Source: Novosphingobium decolorationis (GTDB lineage: Bacteria > Pseudomonadota > Alphaproteobacteria > Sphingomonadales > Sphingomonadaceae). Taken from it: 64,000 nucleotides of DNA. The position numbers were made by a program, and so were the translations under genes. Where the stretch lies: contig NZ_CP054856.1 of assembly GCF_018417475.1 (NCBI RefSeq), positions 3,875,001-3,939,000 on the forward strand, in the 5' to 3' direction. Positions 18,061-25,269 of this stretch are shown here, piece by piece (within the stretch, counting starts at the first letter, position 1; every line of letters starts with the position of its first letter). Below the pieces are notes generated by a model. The model ran no database searches, was not told where the DNA came from, and saw only the letters and a program-made list of their open reading frames with translations.

Positions 18061-18087
18061 CGACCGCAACCCTCTGTCTCGCGGTCG
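18061..18087 (-). terminator. Stem-loop after the omega-aminotransferase gene
   Basis: CGACCGC (18061-18067) and GCGGTCG (18081-18087) form a 7-bp stem around a 13-base loop, 29 bases past the aminotransferase stop. There is no T-tract, so this is a weak call. Confidence 0.35.
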
Positions 18088-18116
18088 GACGCCATAGTGC
18101 TGTTTTCGTTCTCGTA

Positions 18117-19418
18117 TCAGTGAATTTTCGCCAGCGTGTCGGCGATGGTGACCGCGATCTGTTCGAAGTGATCGGGCGTGGCGATGAGCGGCGGCGACAG
18201 CGCGACGATGTCGCCTGTGACCCGGATCAGGACACCGGCATCGAAGCAGGCGTGGAACAGTTCCATCGCGCGCGCGCCGGGTGCGCCCTCGCGCGGGGCC
18301 AGCTCGATCCCGGCCACCATCCCCAGGTTGCGCACGTCGATGACGTGGCGCGCATTGGCGAGGGCGTGGAAGATGTCCTCGAAGATGCCTTCGAGCGAGG
18401 CGGCGCGCTCGAACAGCCCTTCACCCTCGTAGACATCGAGCGAGGCAAGCGCGGCGGCGGCGGCCAGCGGGTGGCCCGAATAGGTGTAGCCGTGGAAGAA
18501 CTCGATCCCCGGAGCCGCGGACTGGGTGACCGCCTCGTAGATGTCCTGGCGCACGGCGGTGCAGCCCATCGGGACCGCCCCGTTGGTAAGGCCCTTGGCG
18601 GTGGTGATGATGTCGGGCGTGACACCGAAGCGCTGCGAGGCCGTAGCTGCGCCCAGCCGCCCGAAGCCGGTGATCACCTCGTCGAAGATAAGGAGGATGC
18701 CGTGCTCCTGCGTGATCGCGCGCAGGCGTTCGAGATAGCCTTTGGGCGGGACGAGGACCCCGGCCGAGCCCGACATCGGCTCGACCATGACCGCCGCGAT
18801 GGTCTCGGCGCCGTACTCCTTGATGAAGTCGAGCAGCTCGTCGGCAAGGTCCGCGCCGGTGTCTGGCTGGCCACGTGTGAAGGCGTTGTTCGCGATGTCG
18901 AGCGTGGCCGAGAGGTGACTGAAGCCCGGCAGCAGCGGAAAGCCGCGCGCGTTGTTGGGCAGGCCGCCCACCGAAATGCCGCCAAAGCCTACGCCGTGGT
19001 AGCCGCGCTGGCGCCCGATGATGCGCTTGCGCGCCGGTTCGCCGCGGGCCTCATGGTAGGCGTAGGCGATCTTCAGTGCCGTATCGCCAGCCTCCGAGCC
19101 CGAGTTTCCGAAGAAAAAGCGATTGATCCCCTTGGGAAAGATCGTCTCCAGCCGCTGTGCGAGCTGGAACACCTTGGGGTGGCCGAGCTGGAAGGTCGGC
19201 GCAAAGTCGAGCTCCTCGGCCTGTTCGCGGATGGCCGCGATAATCGGGCCACGGGCGTGCCCGGCATTGACGCACCACAGGCCCGAGGTGCCATCGAGAA
19301 TCTCGTTGCCCTTCGTATCGCGATAGTGGCAGCCGCTGGCCGAGGCGAGTAGCCGCGGCATCGCCTTGAAGCCGCGGTTGTCGGTGAAGGGCATCCAGAA
19401 ATTCGCGAGGTCGTCCAC
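18117..19418 (-). CDS. Class III omega-aminotransferase (beta-alanine:pyruvate type)
   Basis: 433 residues, the usual length. Conserved blocks include NEILDGTSGLWCVNAGH, the PLP-phosphate region FFFGNSGSEAGDTALKIAY, the Asp that contacts the pyridine nitrogen in LIFDEVITGFGRLG, and the Schiff-base lysine in ITTAKGLTNGAVP (near residue 285). MPFTDNRGFKAMPRLL near the start matches omega-amino acid:pyruvate aminotransferases. It would transfer the amino group of beta-alanine or another omega-amine to pyruvate, giving malonate semialdehyde or an aldehyde, which the MmsA-like dehydrogenase at 26724 could oxidise. TTGC-N3-GCA-type dyads lie about 75 bases upstream. Exact substrate unknown. Confidence 0.9.
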   Translation of the reverse strand: MDDLANFWMPFTDNRGFKAMPRLLASASGCHYRDTKGNEILDGTSGLWCVNAGHARGPIIAAIREQAEELDFAPTFQLGHPKVFQLAQRLETIFPKGINRFFFGNSGSEAGDTALKIAYAYHEARGEPARKRIIGRQRGYHGVGFGGISVGGLPNNARGFPLLPGFSHLSATLDIANNAFTRGQPDTGADLADELLDFIKEYGAETIAAVMVEPMSGSAGVLVPPKGYLERLRAITQEHGILLIFDEVITGFGRLGAATASQRFGVTPDIITTAKGLTNGAVPMGCTAVRQDIYEAVTQSAAPGIEFFHGYTYSGHPLAAAAALASLDVYEGEGLFERAASLEGIFEDIFHALANARHVIDVRNLGMVAGIELAPREGAPGARAMELFHACFDAGVLIRVTGDIVALSPPLIATPDHFEQIAVTIADTLAKIH

Positions 19419-19480
19419 AGAACTGGCATCCTATGCTTGAGCAATTGATGACAGAGTGATGGCAATTGCGGCCGTGCGAC

Positions 19481-19535
19481 AAGTCTATTTCTTGCGTTGC
19501 AAAAAACATGCGGCAATGCACCGCAAAATAGACTT
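19481..19535. promoter_or_regulatory. Nested dyads upstream of the aminotransferase, putative XRE-cupin operator
   Basis: Outer arms AAGTCTATTT (19481-19490) and AAATAGACTT (19526-19535) are a perfect 10-base inverted repeat. Inside are TTGCGTTGCAA (19492-19502) and, on the opposite strand, TTGCGGTGCA (19517-19526). The TTGCRNTGCA pattern recurs at 20261 before the amine dehydrogenase genes. It lies between the regulator gene and the aminotransferase. Function is inferred. Confidence 0.55.
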
Positions 19536-19593
19536 TTCTGCAATTTGGCGATCAGCATATTGAGCGAGTTGCATCACGCCTGCCTCTTTTCTT

Positions 19594-20139
19594 CTAGAAG
19601 CTGGGCGGGGTGCAGGCGCTCACCACGATGCACGGTTCCTTGCCGGTATTGCGGAAGCGATGGGGCAACTGGCTGGAGAAGAGATAGGCATCGCCCACCT
19701 GCAGAACGCGGGTTTCGTCATCGACCGTCACTTCCAGTTTACCCGAGATGATGACGCCCGCTTCCTCGCCTTCATGGGTGAGCATCACCCGCCCGCTTTC
19801 CGAGCCCGGCTGGTAGGTTTCGTAGAGCATCTGGATCGAGGAACTGCCGCTCTGGCCCACCTGGCGATAGCTCACGCCGCCGCGTCCGATCTCTGAAAGG
19901 TCATTTCTTTTGAAGAATATGCTGCGATCCTCGGTGACGTCGAGGTTGAAGAATTCGCCGAGCGTCATGCCGATTGCATCGAGGATGCGCTTGAGCGATC
20001 CGACCGAGGGGTTGGTGCGGCCGCCCTCGATCAGCGAGATCGTGCTGCTGGGTACGCCGGCCAGTTTGGCCAGGGCTCTCTGGCTGATGTCCTTGCGCTC
20101 GCGCACGGCGCGCAGGCGCACGCCTACTTCGTCCTTCAT
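19594..20139 (-). CDS. XRE-family regulator with C-terminal cupin domain
   Basis: 181 residues. An N-terminal helix-turn-helix (about 6-62: LRAVRERKDISQRALAKLAG, then PSSTISLIEGGRTNP) is followed by a cupin sensor domain (about 105-178) with VMLTHEGEEAGVIISGKLEV and LPHRFRNTG. PuuR-type regulators of polyamine and amino-acid catabolism share this build. The gene diverges from the amine dehydrogenase run and lies upstream of the aminotransferase. Similar dyads before both suggest it controls them, probably as a repressor released by an amine or amino-acid ligand (inference). Confidence 0.92.
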   Translation of the reverse strand: MKDEVGVRLRAVRERKDISQRALAKLAGVPSSTISLIEGGRTNPSVGSLKRILDAIGMTLGEFFNLDVTEDRSIFFKRNDLSEIGRGGVSYRQVGQSGSSSIQMLYETYQPGSESGRVMLTHEGEEAGVIISGKLEVTVDDETRVLQVGDAYLFSSQLPHRFRNTGKEPCIVVSACTPPSF

Positions 20140-20260
20140 GTAAGGTAACTCCCTGTTCCAGGGGCACTGGCCTTATCTGTTCTGGTGCGGCCCCAGTCGT
20201 TTTGTCTGGAATGGGACAAGCCTATGTGACGGTTTGAGGATGATCAATATTTCATATTGG

Positions 20261-20278
20261 TTGCAGTGCAAAAAACAG
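20261..20278. promoter_or_regulatory. Putative XRE-cupin operator before the amine dehydrogenase run
   Basis: TTGCAGTGCAAAAAACAG contains the perfect dyad TTGCA-G-TGCAA (20261-20271) and shares TGCAAAAAACA with the site at 19492-19510. It lies 76 bases before the first amine dehydrogenase gene and about 120 bases before the divergent regulator. Confidence 0.55.
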
Positions 20279-20336
20279 TCTTGTGACCAGACCGCCTTCG
20301 ATGTGTACTCATGGCATTCGCAGGAACGGGGGTTTC

Positions 20337-21494
20337 ATGCACATCAAGACATCACTTCGCCTTGCATCGGCCCTTCTGGTGCTTGCACTGCCGGGCGCGG
20401 CCATGGCTGCGCAAGGTCCGTTGCCGCCGCCGCTCGAAGAGGAAGTCAGCGACGTGGCGGTCATGGGCGCGCCCGGGCCGCACCGGCTGGTGCTGGCGGG
20501 CGGCTTCGGTTCGGGCGGCGCGCAGATCCGCGACGGCGAGGACGGCAAGCTCCTGGGCACCGTATCGCTCGGCGGCCTCGCCAACATCGCCTATGCGCCC
20601 GACCAGTCCCGCATCTACGTGGCCGAGACGATCTGGACCAAGGGCAACCGCGGTACGCGCCAGGACATGATCAGTGTCTATGACGGCCGGACGCTCAACC
20701 TTCAGGAAGAGATCACCCTGCCGGGCCGGGTCTTCATGGTTCCGCGCCGCACCAACTTCTCGATCAGCACCGACGGCGCGCGCGCCTACATGTACAACTT
20801 CGATCCTTCCGCCTCGGTCAACGTGGTGGACCTTGCAAGCGGAGATGTGCAGGTGGTCGATACGCCCGGCTGCGCCCATGCGATGGCCTGGGGAAGGACC
20901 GGCTTCGCAGTCATCTGTGGCGACGGTTCGATCGGCTCGGTCGATACGGCCAAGGCGCTCGAACTCAAGCGCTCGGCCGCGTTCTTCGATGCGGAGAACG
21001 ATCCGCTCTTCGAGGAAGCCGCGATCGATCCCAAGGCGGGCAAGGGGGTGTTCCTGTCCTACACAGGTGTCATCCACGAGGTGTCGCTTGAGGACGCGAA
21101 GGAAGTGGCGGCCTGGCCGATCCAGGAGGCCGCGGGGCTCGAACTGGCGCGCCCCGACGACCTGCAGTTGGCCTGGCGTCCCGGGGGCAGCGTGGTTTCC
21201 GCCTGGCATCACGCGAGCAATCTCCTCTTCGTGCTGATGCACCCGGGTGAGCACTGGACGCAGAAGGAAAAGGGGACACAGCTCTGGGTCGTCGATCTGA
21301 CCAAACGCGAGGTCGTGGAGCGCGTGCCGCTCAAGACCCCGGTGACCTCGGTTGAGGTCAGCCAGGATGCTGAGCCCTTGCTCTACCTCGTCACCGAGGA
21401 TGGCGGCCTGGAAGTCCTCAATGCGCTCGATCGCAGCGAGAAGACCTCGGTCAGCAACGTGGGATCGGTCGTGCCGGTCACCCCGATGCCATGA
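20337..21494 (+). CDS. aauB/mauB-like: TTQ-dependent amine dehydrogenase, large (beta-propeller) subunit
   Basis: 385 residues from ATG 20337, chosen because it opens directly into a signal peptide (MHIKTSLRLASALLVLALPG ... AMA) and follows AGGAACGGGGG. The mature part shows propeller blades such as FSISTDGARAYMYNFDPSA, VNVVDLASGDVQVVDTPGC and TQLWVVDLTKREVVERVPLK, as in methylamine and aromatic amine dehydrogenase heavy chains. It forms a periplasmic A2B2 enzyme with the TTQ-bearing small subunit at 22704, oxidising primary amines to aldehyde and ammonia. The gene order B-E-D-A followed by a small cytochrome matches the known aau layout more than mau, because amicyanin and mauG are absent here. 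Substrate (methylamine or an aromatic amine) not fixed by sequence. Confidence 0.87.
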   Translation: MHIKTSLRLASALLVLALPGAAMAAQGPLPPPLEEEVSDVAVMGAPGPHRLVLAGGFGSGGAQIRDGEDGKLLGTVSLGGLANIAYAPDQSRIYVAETIWTKGNRGTRQDMISVYDGRTLNLQEEITLPGRVFMVPRRTNFSISTDGARAYMYNFDPSASVNVVDLASGDVQVVDTPGCAHAMAWGRTGFAVICGDGSIGSVDTAKALELKRSAAFFDAENDPLFEEAAIDPKAGKGVFLSYTGVIHEVSLEDAKEVAAWPIQEAAGLELARPDDLQLAWRPGGSVVSAWHHASNLLFVLMHPGEHWTQKEKGTQLWVVDLTKREVVERVPLKTPVTSVEVSQDAEPLLYLVTEDGGLEVLNALDRSEKTSVSNVGSVVPVTPMP

Positions 21495-22060
21495 GCGTGC
21501 TCGACACCGGCCTTCTCCTTGCCACCGGGGCAGGGGCCCTGCGCTTCGGGACCGCGCTGCTTCTCGTAGGCGCTGTGCTTCCCAAGCTGCGCAACCGCTC
21601 GGCCTTCGCAGGCGTGGTCGCCAACTACAAGCTGCTCCCGCGCCCTCTGGTGGGCGTGGTGGCAGGGCTGCTTCCCTGGCTTGAACTGGCGCTCGCCGCG
21701 GCGCTTCTGGTGCCGCTGACGGCCTCGCTGGCGGCCTTCAGTGCGGCGCTGCTGCTCACGCTCTTTGCCGCGGCCATCGCCATCAACATCAGCCGCGGGC
21801 GTGCGCATATCGACTGCGGCTGCCGGGGCGATGAACTGCGCCAGCCGCTACGCGCCGGCATGGTCGTGCGCAACTTTGTCTGGGCGGTGCTTCTGATCGG
21901 CTCGGCCGGGATTGGCGGGCTCGCGCCTGCCTCCATGGCGCAGGGGCTTGCGCTCCTCGTGGCTCTTACGGCCGGTATGCTGGGCGCGGTGCTGCTCCAC
22001 ATTCTCGAAATCTTCTGGGCGCTGCCGGCTCGGCGCGCCCGCCCCCAAGCCGGAGGCTGA
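21491..22060 (+). CDS. mauE-like: MauE-like membrane protein for amine dehydrogenase maturation
   Basis: 189 residues, starting four bases inside the large-subunit gene (ATGA). Four or five hydrophobic helices are seen, with the MauE/DoxX-like opening GALRFGTALLLVGAVLPKLR and the loop GRAHIDCGCRGDELRQPL. MauE proteins are required with MauD to fold the small subunit and form its disulfides. The two cysteines of DCGCRG face one side of the membrane and may take part in thiol chemistry (inference). Confidence 0.88.
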   Translation: MSVLDTGLLLATGAGALRFGTALLLVGAVLPKLRNRSAFAGVVANYKLLPRPLVGVVAGLLPWLELALAAALLVPLTASLAAFSAALLLTLFAAAIAINISRGRAHIDCGCRGDELRQPLRAGMVVRNFVWAVLLIGSAGIGGLAPASMAQGLALLVALTAGMLGAVLLHILEIFWALPARRARPQAGG

Positions 22061-22063
22061 CCG

Positions 22064-22675
22064 ATGCTTCTTGTCACCACTGCCCTTGTCCTGCTCTGGA
22101 TGCTGGTCATCGCCATGGCCTTCGTGATCCTGGCGCTGGCCCGCCAGATCGGCGTCCTTCACGAACGCCTTGCGCCTGTCGGCGCGCTCGCCACCGCGCA
22201 AGGGGCTCAGGCGGGCGAGCAGGCCCCCGTCATGCCCGGCCATCTGCTGGGCGGCGGCACGATCGAGATCGGGGGGGCGCTTGCCGCAGGTTCGCTGCGC
22301 CTGCTGCTCTTCGTCGCGCCGTCCTGCCCGATCTGCAAGAAGCTCATCCCCATCGCGCTCGACGTGGCGCGTGACGAGCGTGTCGATCTCGTCTTCGTCG
22401 GGGATGAGGACCCGGACGAGCAGCGCCGCATGATCGAGCGCCATGGCCTTGCGGGCCAGACTTTCGTCAACGGGCCCGAAGTGGGGATGGCCTTTGCCGT
22501 TGCCAAGCTGCCCCACGCGATCCTGCTCGATGACGCGGGCAAGGTCGTCGCGCGCGGCCTCGTCAACAGCCGCGAGCATCTGGAGAGCCTGCTGGTCGCG
22601 CACGAGACCGGCCATTCCAACGTGCAGAGCTACCTGCGCGCGAGCCGCGCCCCGGCGCTGGAGGCCGCCGAATAA
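22064..22675 (+). CDS. mauD-like: MauD-like thioredoxin-fold maturation protein
   Basis: 203 residues. An N-terminal membrane anchor (residues 5-27) precedes a periplasmic thioredoxin-like domain with the redox motif LLLFVAPSCPICKKLIPIAL (Cys88-Pro-Ile-Cys91). MauD is the partner of MauE in forming or shuffling the many disulfides of the TTQ subunit. It sits three bases after mauE and 28 bases before the small-subunit gene. Confidence 0.9.
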   Translation: MLLVTTALVLLWMLVIAMAFVILALARQIGVLHERLAPVGALATAQGAQAGEQAPVMPGHLLGGGTIEIGGALAAGSLRLLLFVAPSCPICKKLIPIALDVARDERVDLVFVGDEDPDEQRRMIERHGLAGQTFVNGPEVGMAFAVAKLPHAILLDDAGKVVARGLVNSREHLESLLVAHETGHSNVQSYLRASRAPALEAAE

Positions 22676-22703
22676 GGCGCGCCCTGCAAGGAGAATTGCA
22701 CCC

Positions 22704-23234
22704 ATGAACTGGAAACTCATCGACAGCGCCAGCGAGAAGCTCTCGCGTGGGCTGGCCAAGGGCACCTCACGCCGCTCGCTTCTGGCCAAGATCGGCGGCG
22801 CGGCAAGCTTTGCCCCCTTCTTCCCGGTGCTGCCCGTGGCCCGCGCGCAGGACGCCGATGTGCCGCTCAGCAACTTTGCGCGCACCGCGCAGACCAAGGA
22901 CGATACGCAGTGCAACTACTGGCGCTACTGCGCCATCGACGGGGCGCTGTGCACCTGCTGCGGGGGCGGCATCCACACCTGTCCGCCGGGGACCGAAGCC
23001 TCGCCCACATCCTGGGTCGGCACCTGCCGCAACCCCGAAGACGGACGCTCGTACCTCATCGCCTACCGCGATTGCTGCGGGGCGAGCATGTGCCAGACCG
23101 ATTGCCACTGCGACGGGACCGAGCGCGAGATGCCCGCTTACCGCCCGATGGCCGACAACGAGATCATCTGGTGCTTTGGCACCAAGTCGATGAGCTACCA
23201 CTGCTCCACGGCCGCGCTCGTCGGGCCGGTATGA
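22704..23234 (+). CDS. aauA/mauA-like: TTQ amine dehydrogenase, small (catalytic) subunit
   Basis: 176 residues. A twin-arginine signal (TSRRSLLAK, residues 21-29, cleavage near ARAQD) suits export of a folded, disulfide-rich protein. Alignment by eye with the MADH small subunit puts the two cofactor tryptophans at W104 (SPTSWVGTC) and W156 (DNEIIWCFG), and the catalytic Asp at D123 (IAYRDCCG), 19 residues after W104 as in MADH. Fourteen cysteines are present in the mature part. TTQ forms by oxygenation and cross-linking of these two Trp residues. The subunit passes electrons to a cytochrome or cupredoxin; the adjacent cytochrome at 23269 is a candidate. Confidence 0.93.
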   Translation: MNWKLIDSASEKLSRGLAKGTSRRSLLAKIGGAASFAPFFPVLPVARAQDADVPLSNFARTAQTKDDTQCNYWRYCAIDGALCTCCGGGIHTCPPGTEASPTSWVGTCRNPEDGRSYLIAYRDCCGASMCQTDCHCDGTEREMPAYRPMADNEIIWCFGTKSMSYHCSTAALVGPV

Positions 23235-23268
23235 CGGAGGGGCTTGCGGGGGAAGAAAGGGCACGCTC

Positions 23269-23829
23269 GTGACGGCTATGGCCGCACGAATGGCGGTGCG
23301 CGCGCTGATCGGCACGGCGCTGCTGGCGAGCGGGGCCTACGCGGCCATGGCACGAAGTCCGCAGGAGGACACCTTACATGCCGCGCCCCCGGCCTTTCCG
23401 CGCAGCGCGCGCTCGAATTTCGTGGAGCGCTGTGGGGGATGTCACGGGCTGGAGGGGCGCTCGGTCGCGCGCAATGTCCCTGACCTCGCGGCGCGCGCCG
23501 GGTTCTTCCTGTGTACGCCGGAAAGCCGATCGTTCGCAGGACGTCTTCCCAACGTGATGTTCGCGCGCCTGTCGGACGAGGATCTCGCCGATGTTCTCAA
23601 CTACGTCATGTTCGATCTGGGAGAGACACCCACTTCGAAGCTTGCAAAACCCTATACGTCGCAGGAAGTTGCGGCCTATCGTGCAAACCCGCTTTCGGTG
23701 ACCGACCTGCACGCCAAGCGCCGCGAGGTGGTGGGCGAGATGGTGGCGCGTTGCCAGGCACCGCAGGCGATGCTGGACTACAACCGACCGCGCGGCCGCA
23801 TTCCCGGCCGGGTCGAGGAGATGAAATGA
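23269..23829 (+). CDS. Small periplasmic monoheme c-type cytochrome
   Basis: 186 residues from GTG 23269; ATG 23278 is an alternative. A signal peptide (to about residue 28) is followed by one heme c motif, RCGGCHG (C55-x-x-C58-H59). LSDEDLADVLNYVMFDLG further on resembles the C-terminal helix of class I cytochromes. A monoheme cytochrome follows the small subunit gene in known aromatic amine dehydrogenase clusters, so it may accept electrons from the TTQ enzyme or help its maturation. It has a longer C-terminal tail than minimal cytochromes c and overlaps the next gene by four bases. Confidence 0.82.
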   Translation: MTAMAARMAVRALIGTALLASGAYAAMARSPQEDTLHAAPPAFPRSARSNFVERCGGCHGLEGRSVARNVPDLAARAGFFLCTPESRSFAGRLPNVMFARLSDEDLADVLNYVMFDLGETPTSKLAKPYTSQEVAAYRANPLSVTDLHAKRREVVGEMVARCQAPQAMLDYNRPRGRIPGRVEEMK

Positions 23830-24935
23830 ACCGTCGCAACGTACTCATGGGTGCCGCTGGCCTTGGAGGCCTTGCCTTCGCCGCGCCGCTTCTCGCAAAG
23901 GACGCCGCGCTGCGCAGCACCGGACGCACCGGCGCGCGCAATCTCATTACCGATGTCGCCGGGCTCACTGTCGGCAACGCGCAGGACGTGAAGGTACGCA
24001 CCGGCACCACGGTGATCCTGGCGGACAAGCTTTCGACCGCCGCCATCGACGTGCGCGGCGGAGGCCCCGGCACGCGCGAGAGCCACGCGCTCGAAGGCCA
24101 CAACCTCGTCCATGCCGCGAACGCCATCGTGCTTTCGGGTGGGTCCTCCTATGGCCTCGCCGCGGCCGATGGCGTTGCTGCCGTGCTGGGATCGAAGGGC
24201 ATCGGTTATGGCGGCATGGCGCGTCCGGGCGTGCCGGTCTCGCCCATCGTACCCTCGGCCATCCTCTACGACCTCGCCAATGGCGGGGACAAGGGCTGGG
24301 GCACCGAGCCGCCGTACCGGGCGCTGGGCATTTCCGCGCTTGAGGCGGTGGGTGCGGACTTTGCGCTGGGCACGGCGGGTGCGGGCTATGGCGCGCAGGC
24401 GGGCGGCCTCAAGGGCGGGCTTGGCTCGGCCTCGACGCTCGTCAGCGACGGCTCCACCGTGGGGGCCATCGTCGCGGTCAACTCGATGGGCTCGACCGTG
24501 GCGCCGGGCACCCGCAACTTCTGGGCGAGCCCCTTCGAGATCGGCGACGAGTTCGGCGGACTTCCTCCCAGCGCCATGTACGCCTCGCCCGAGGAGTGGG
24601 GCTATACCAAGGCGCCTGCGGCCAAGGAAAACACCACCATCGCCTGTGTCGCGACCGACCTTGATCTGACGCCCGATGAGATGAAGCGCTTTGCCATGAT
24701 GGCGCAGGACGGCATGGCGCGCGCCATCCGCCCGATCCACACGCCGTTTGATGGCGATGTCGTCTTCGCGATCTCGACCGGACGGGTCGAGGTGAAGGGG
24801 CCGCGTCCCGTCGCGGTCCTGCGCGCCGGTGCCGTCGCCGCCGACACACTGGCCCGCGCCATCGCGCGCGGCGTCTTTGAGGCGAGCACGCCGCCGGGCG
24901 CCGACAGCAAGGCCTGGAAAGACCTGACGCTGTGA
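23826..24935 (+). CDS. P1-family (DmpA/BapA-like) peptidase or amidase, exported
   Basis: 369 residues from ATG 23826 (ATGA overlap with the cytochrome gene). A Tat-like signal (MNRRNVLMGAAG) leads to DVAGLTVGNAQDVKVRTGTT and VLSGGSSYGLAAADGV, both typical of this N-terminal-nucleophile family. The self-cleavage site is read as Asn269/Thr270 in KENTTIACVATDLDLTPDE, leaving Thr270 as nucleophile. Members include the aminopeptidases DmpA and BapA, which act on D-amino acid amides or beta-peptides, and the nylon oligomer hydrolase NylC. Inside an amine dehydrogenase operon it could free amines or beta-amino acids from amides or peptides in the periplasm (inference). Confidence 0.88.
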   Translation: MNRRNVLMGAAGLGGLAFAAPLLAKDAALRSTGRTGARNLITDVAGLTVGNAQDVKVRTGTTVILADKLSTAAIDVRGGGPGTRESHALEGHNLVHAANAIVLSGGSSYGLAAADGVAAVLGSKGIGYGGMARPGVPVSPIVPSAILYDLANGGDKGWGTEPPYRALGISALEAVGADFALGTAGAGYGAQAGGLKGGLGSASTLVSDGSTVGAIVAVNSMGSTVAPGTRNFWASPFEIGDEFGGLPPSAMYASPEEWGYTKAPAAKENTTIACVATDLDLTPDEMKRFAMMAQDGMARAIRPIHTPFDGDVVFAISTGRVEVKGPRPVAVLRAGAVAADTLARAIARGVFEASTPPGADSKAWKDLTL

Positions 24936-24978
24936 TCTGGGGTTTCGTTTCACTCCCCAATCCGGAAAGGTCCGGCGC

Positions 24979-25269
24979 ATGAGTGGCATCCCGCCGCGCC
25001 GCGCGGCCGAGATGCCCGATGGCGCGATGCCCTGGTGGCCTCCGCTCCTGGGCATTGCCCTGCCGCTTGCGCTGGTCCTGGCCTCGGCGCTGCTGGTGCC
25101 GGCCTCGGCCGGACGGTTCCTGGGCATCTCGTGGAGCAGCTGGTGTCTCTTCGCCTGCGCGCCGCTGACCAGCGTGTGCCTGCTGGTCTGCTACCGCTTC
25201 GGCGGCGGGGCGAGCGACCGGGACGATGTGCCCGGCCATGGTGCGCCTCGCGAGGGAGATAGCCTGTGA
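24979..25269 (+). CDS. Small membrane protein paired with the symporter
   Basis: 96 residues with two hydrophobic segments (about 24-44 and 54-70). It ends exactly where the symporter gene begins (TGATG overlap). Small two-helix proteins often precede sodium:solute symporters and form part of the carrier, so it is likely an accessory subunit. It contains four cysteines in the second segment region (WCLFACAPLTSVCLLVC). No named family is claimed. Confidence 0.75.
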   Translation: MSGIPPRRAAEMPDGAMPWWPPLLGIALPLALVLASALLVPASAGRFLGISWSSWCLFACAPLTSVCLLVCYRFGGGASDRDDVPGHGAPREGDSL

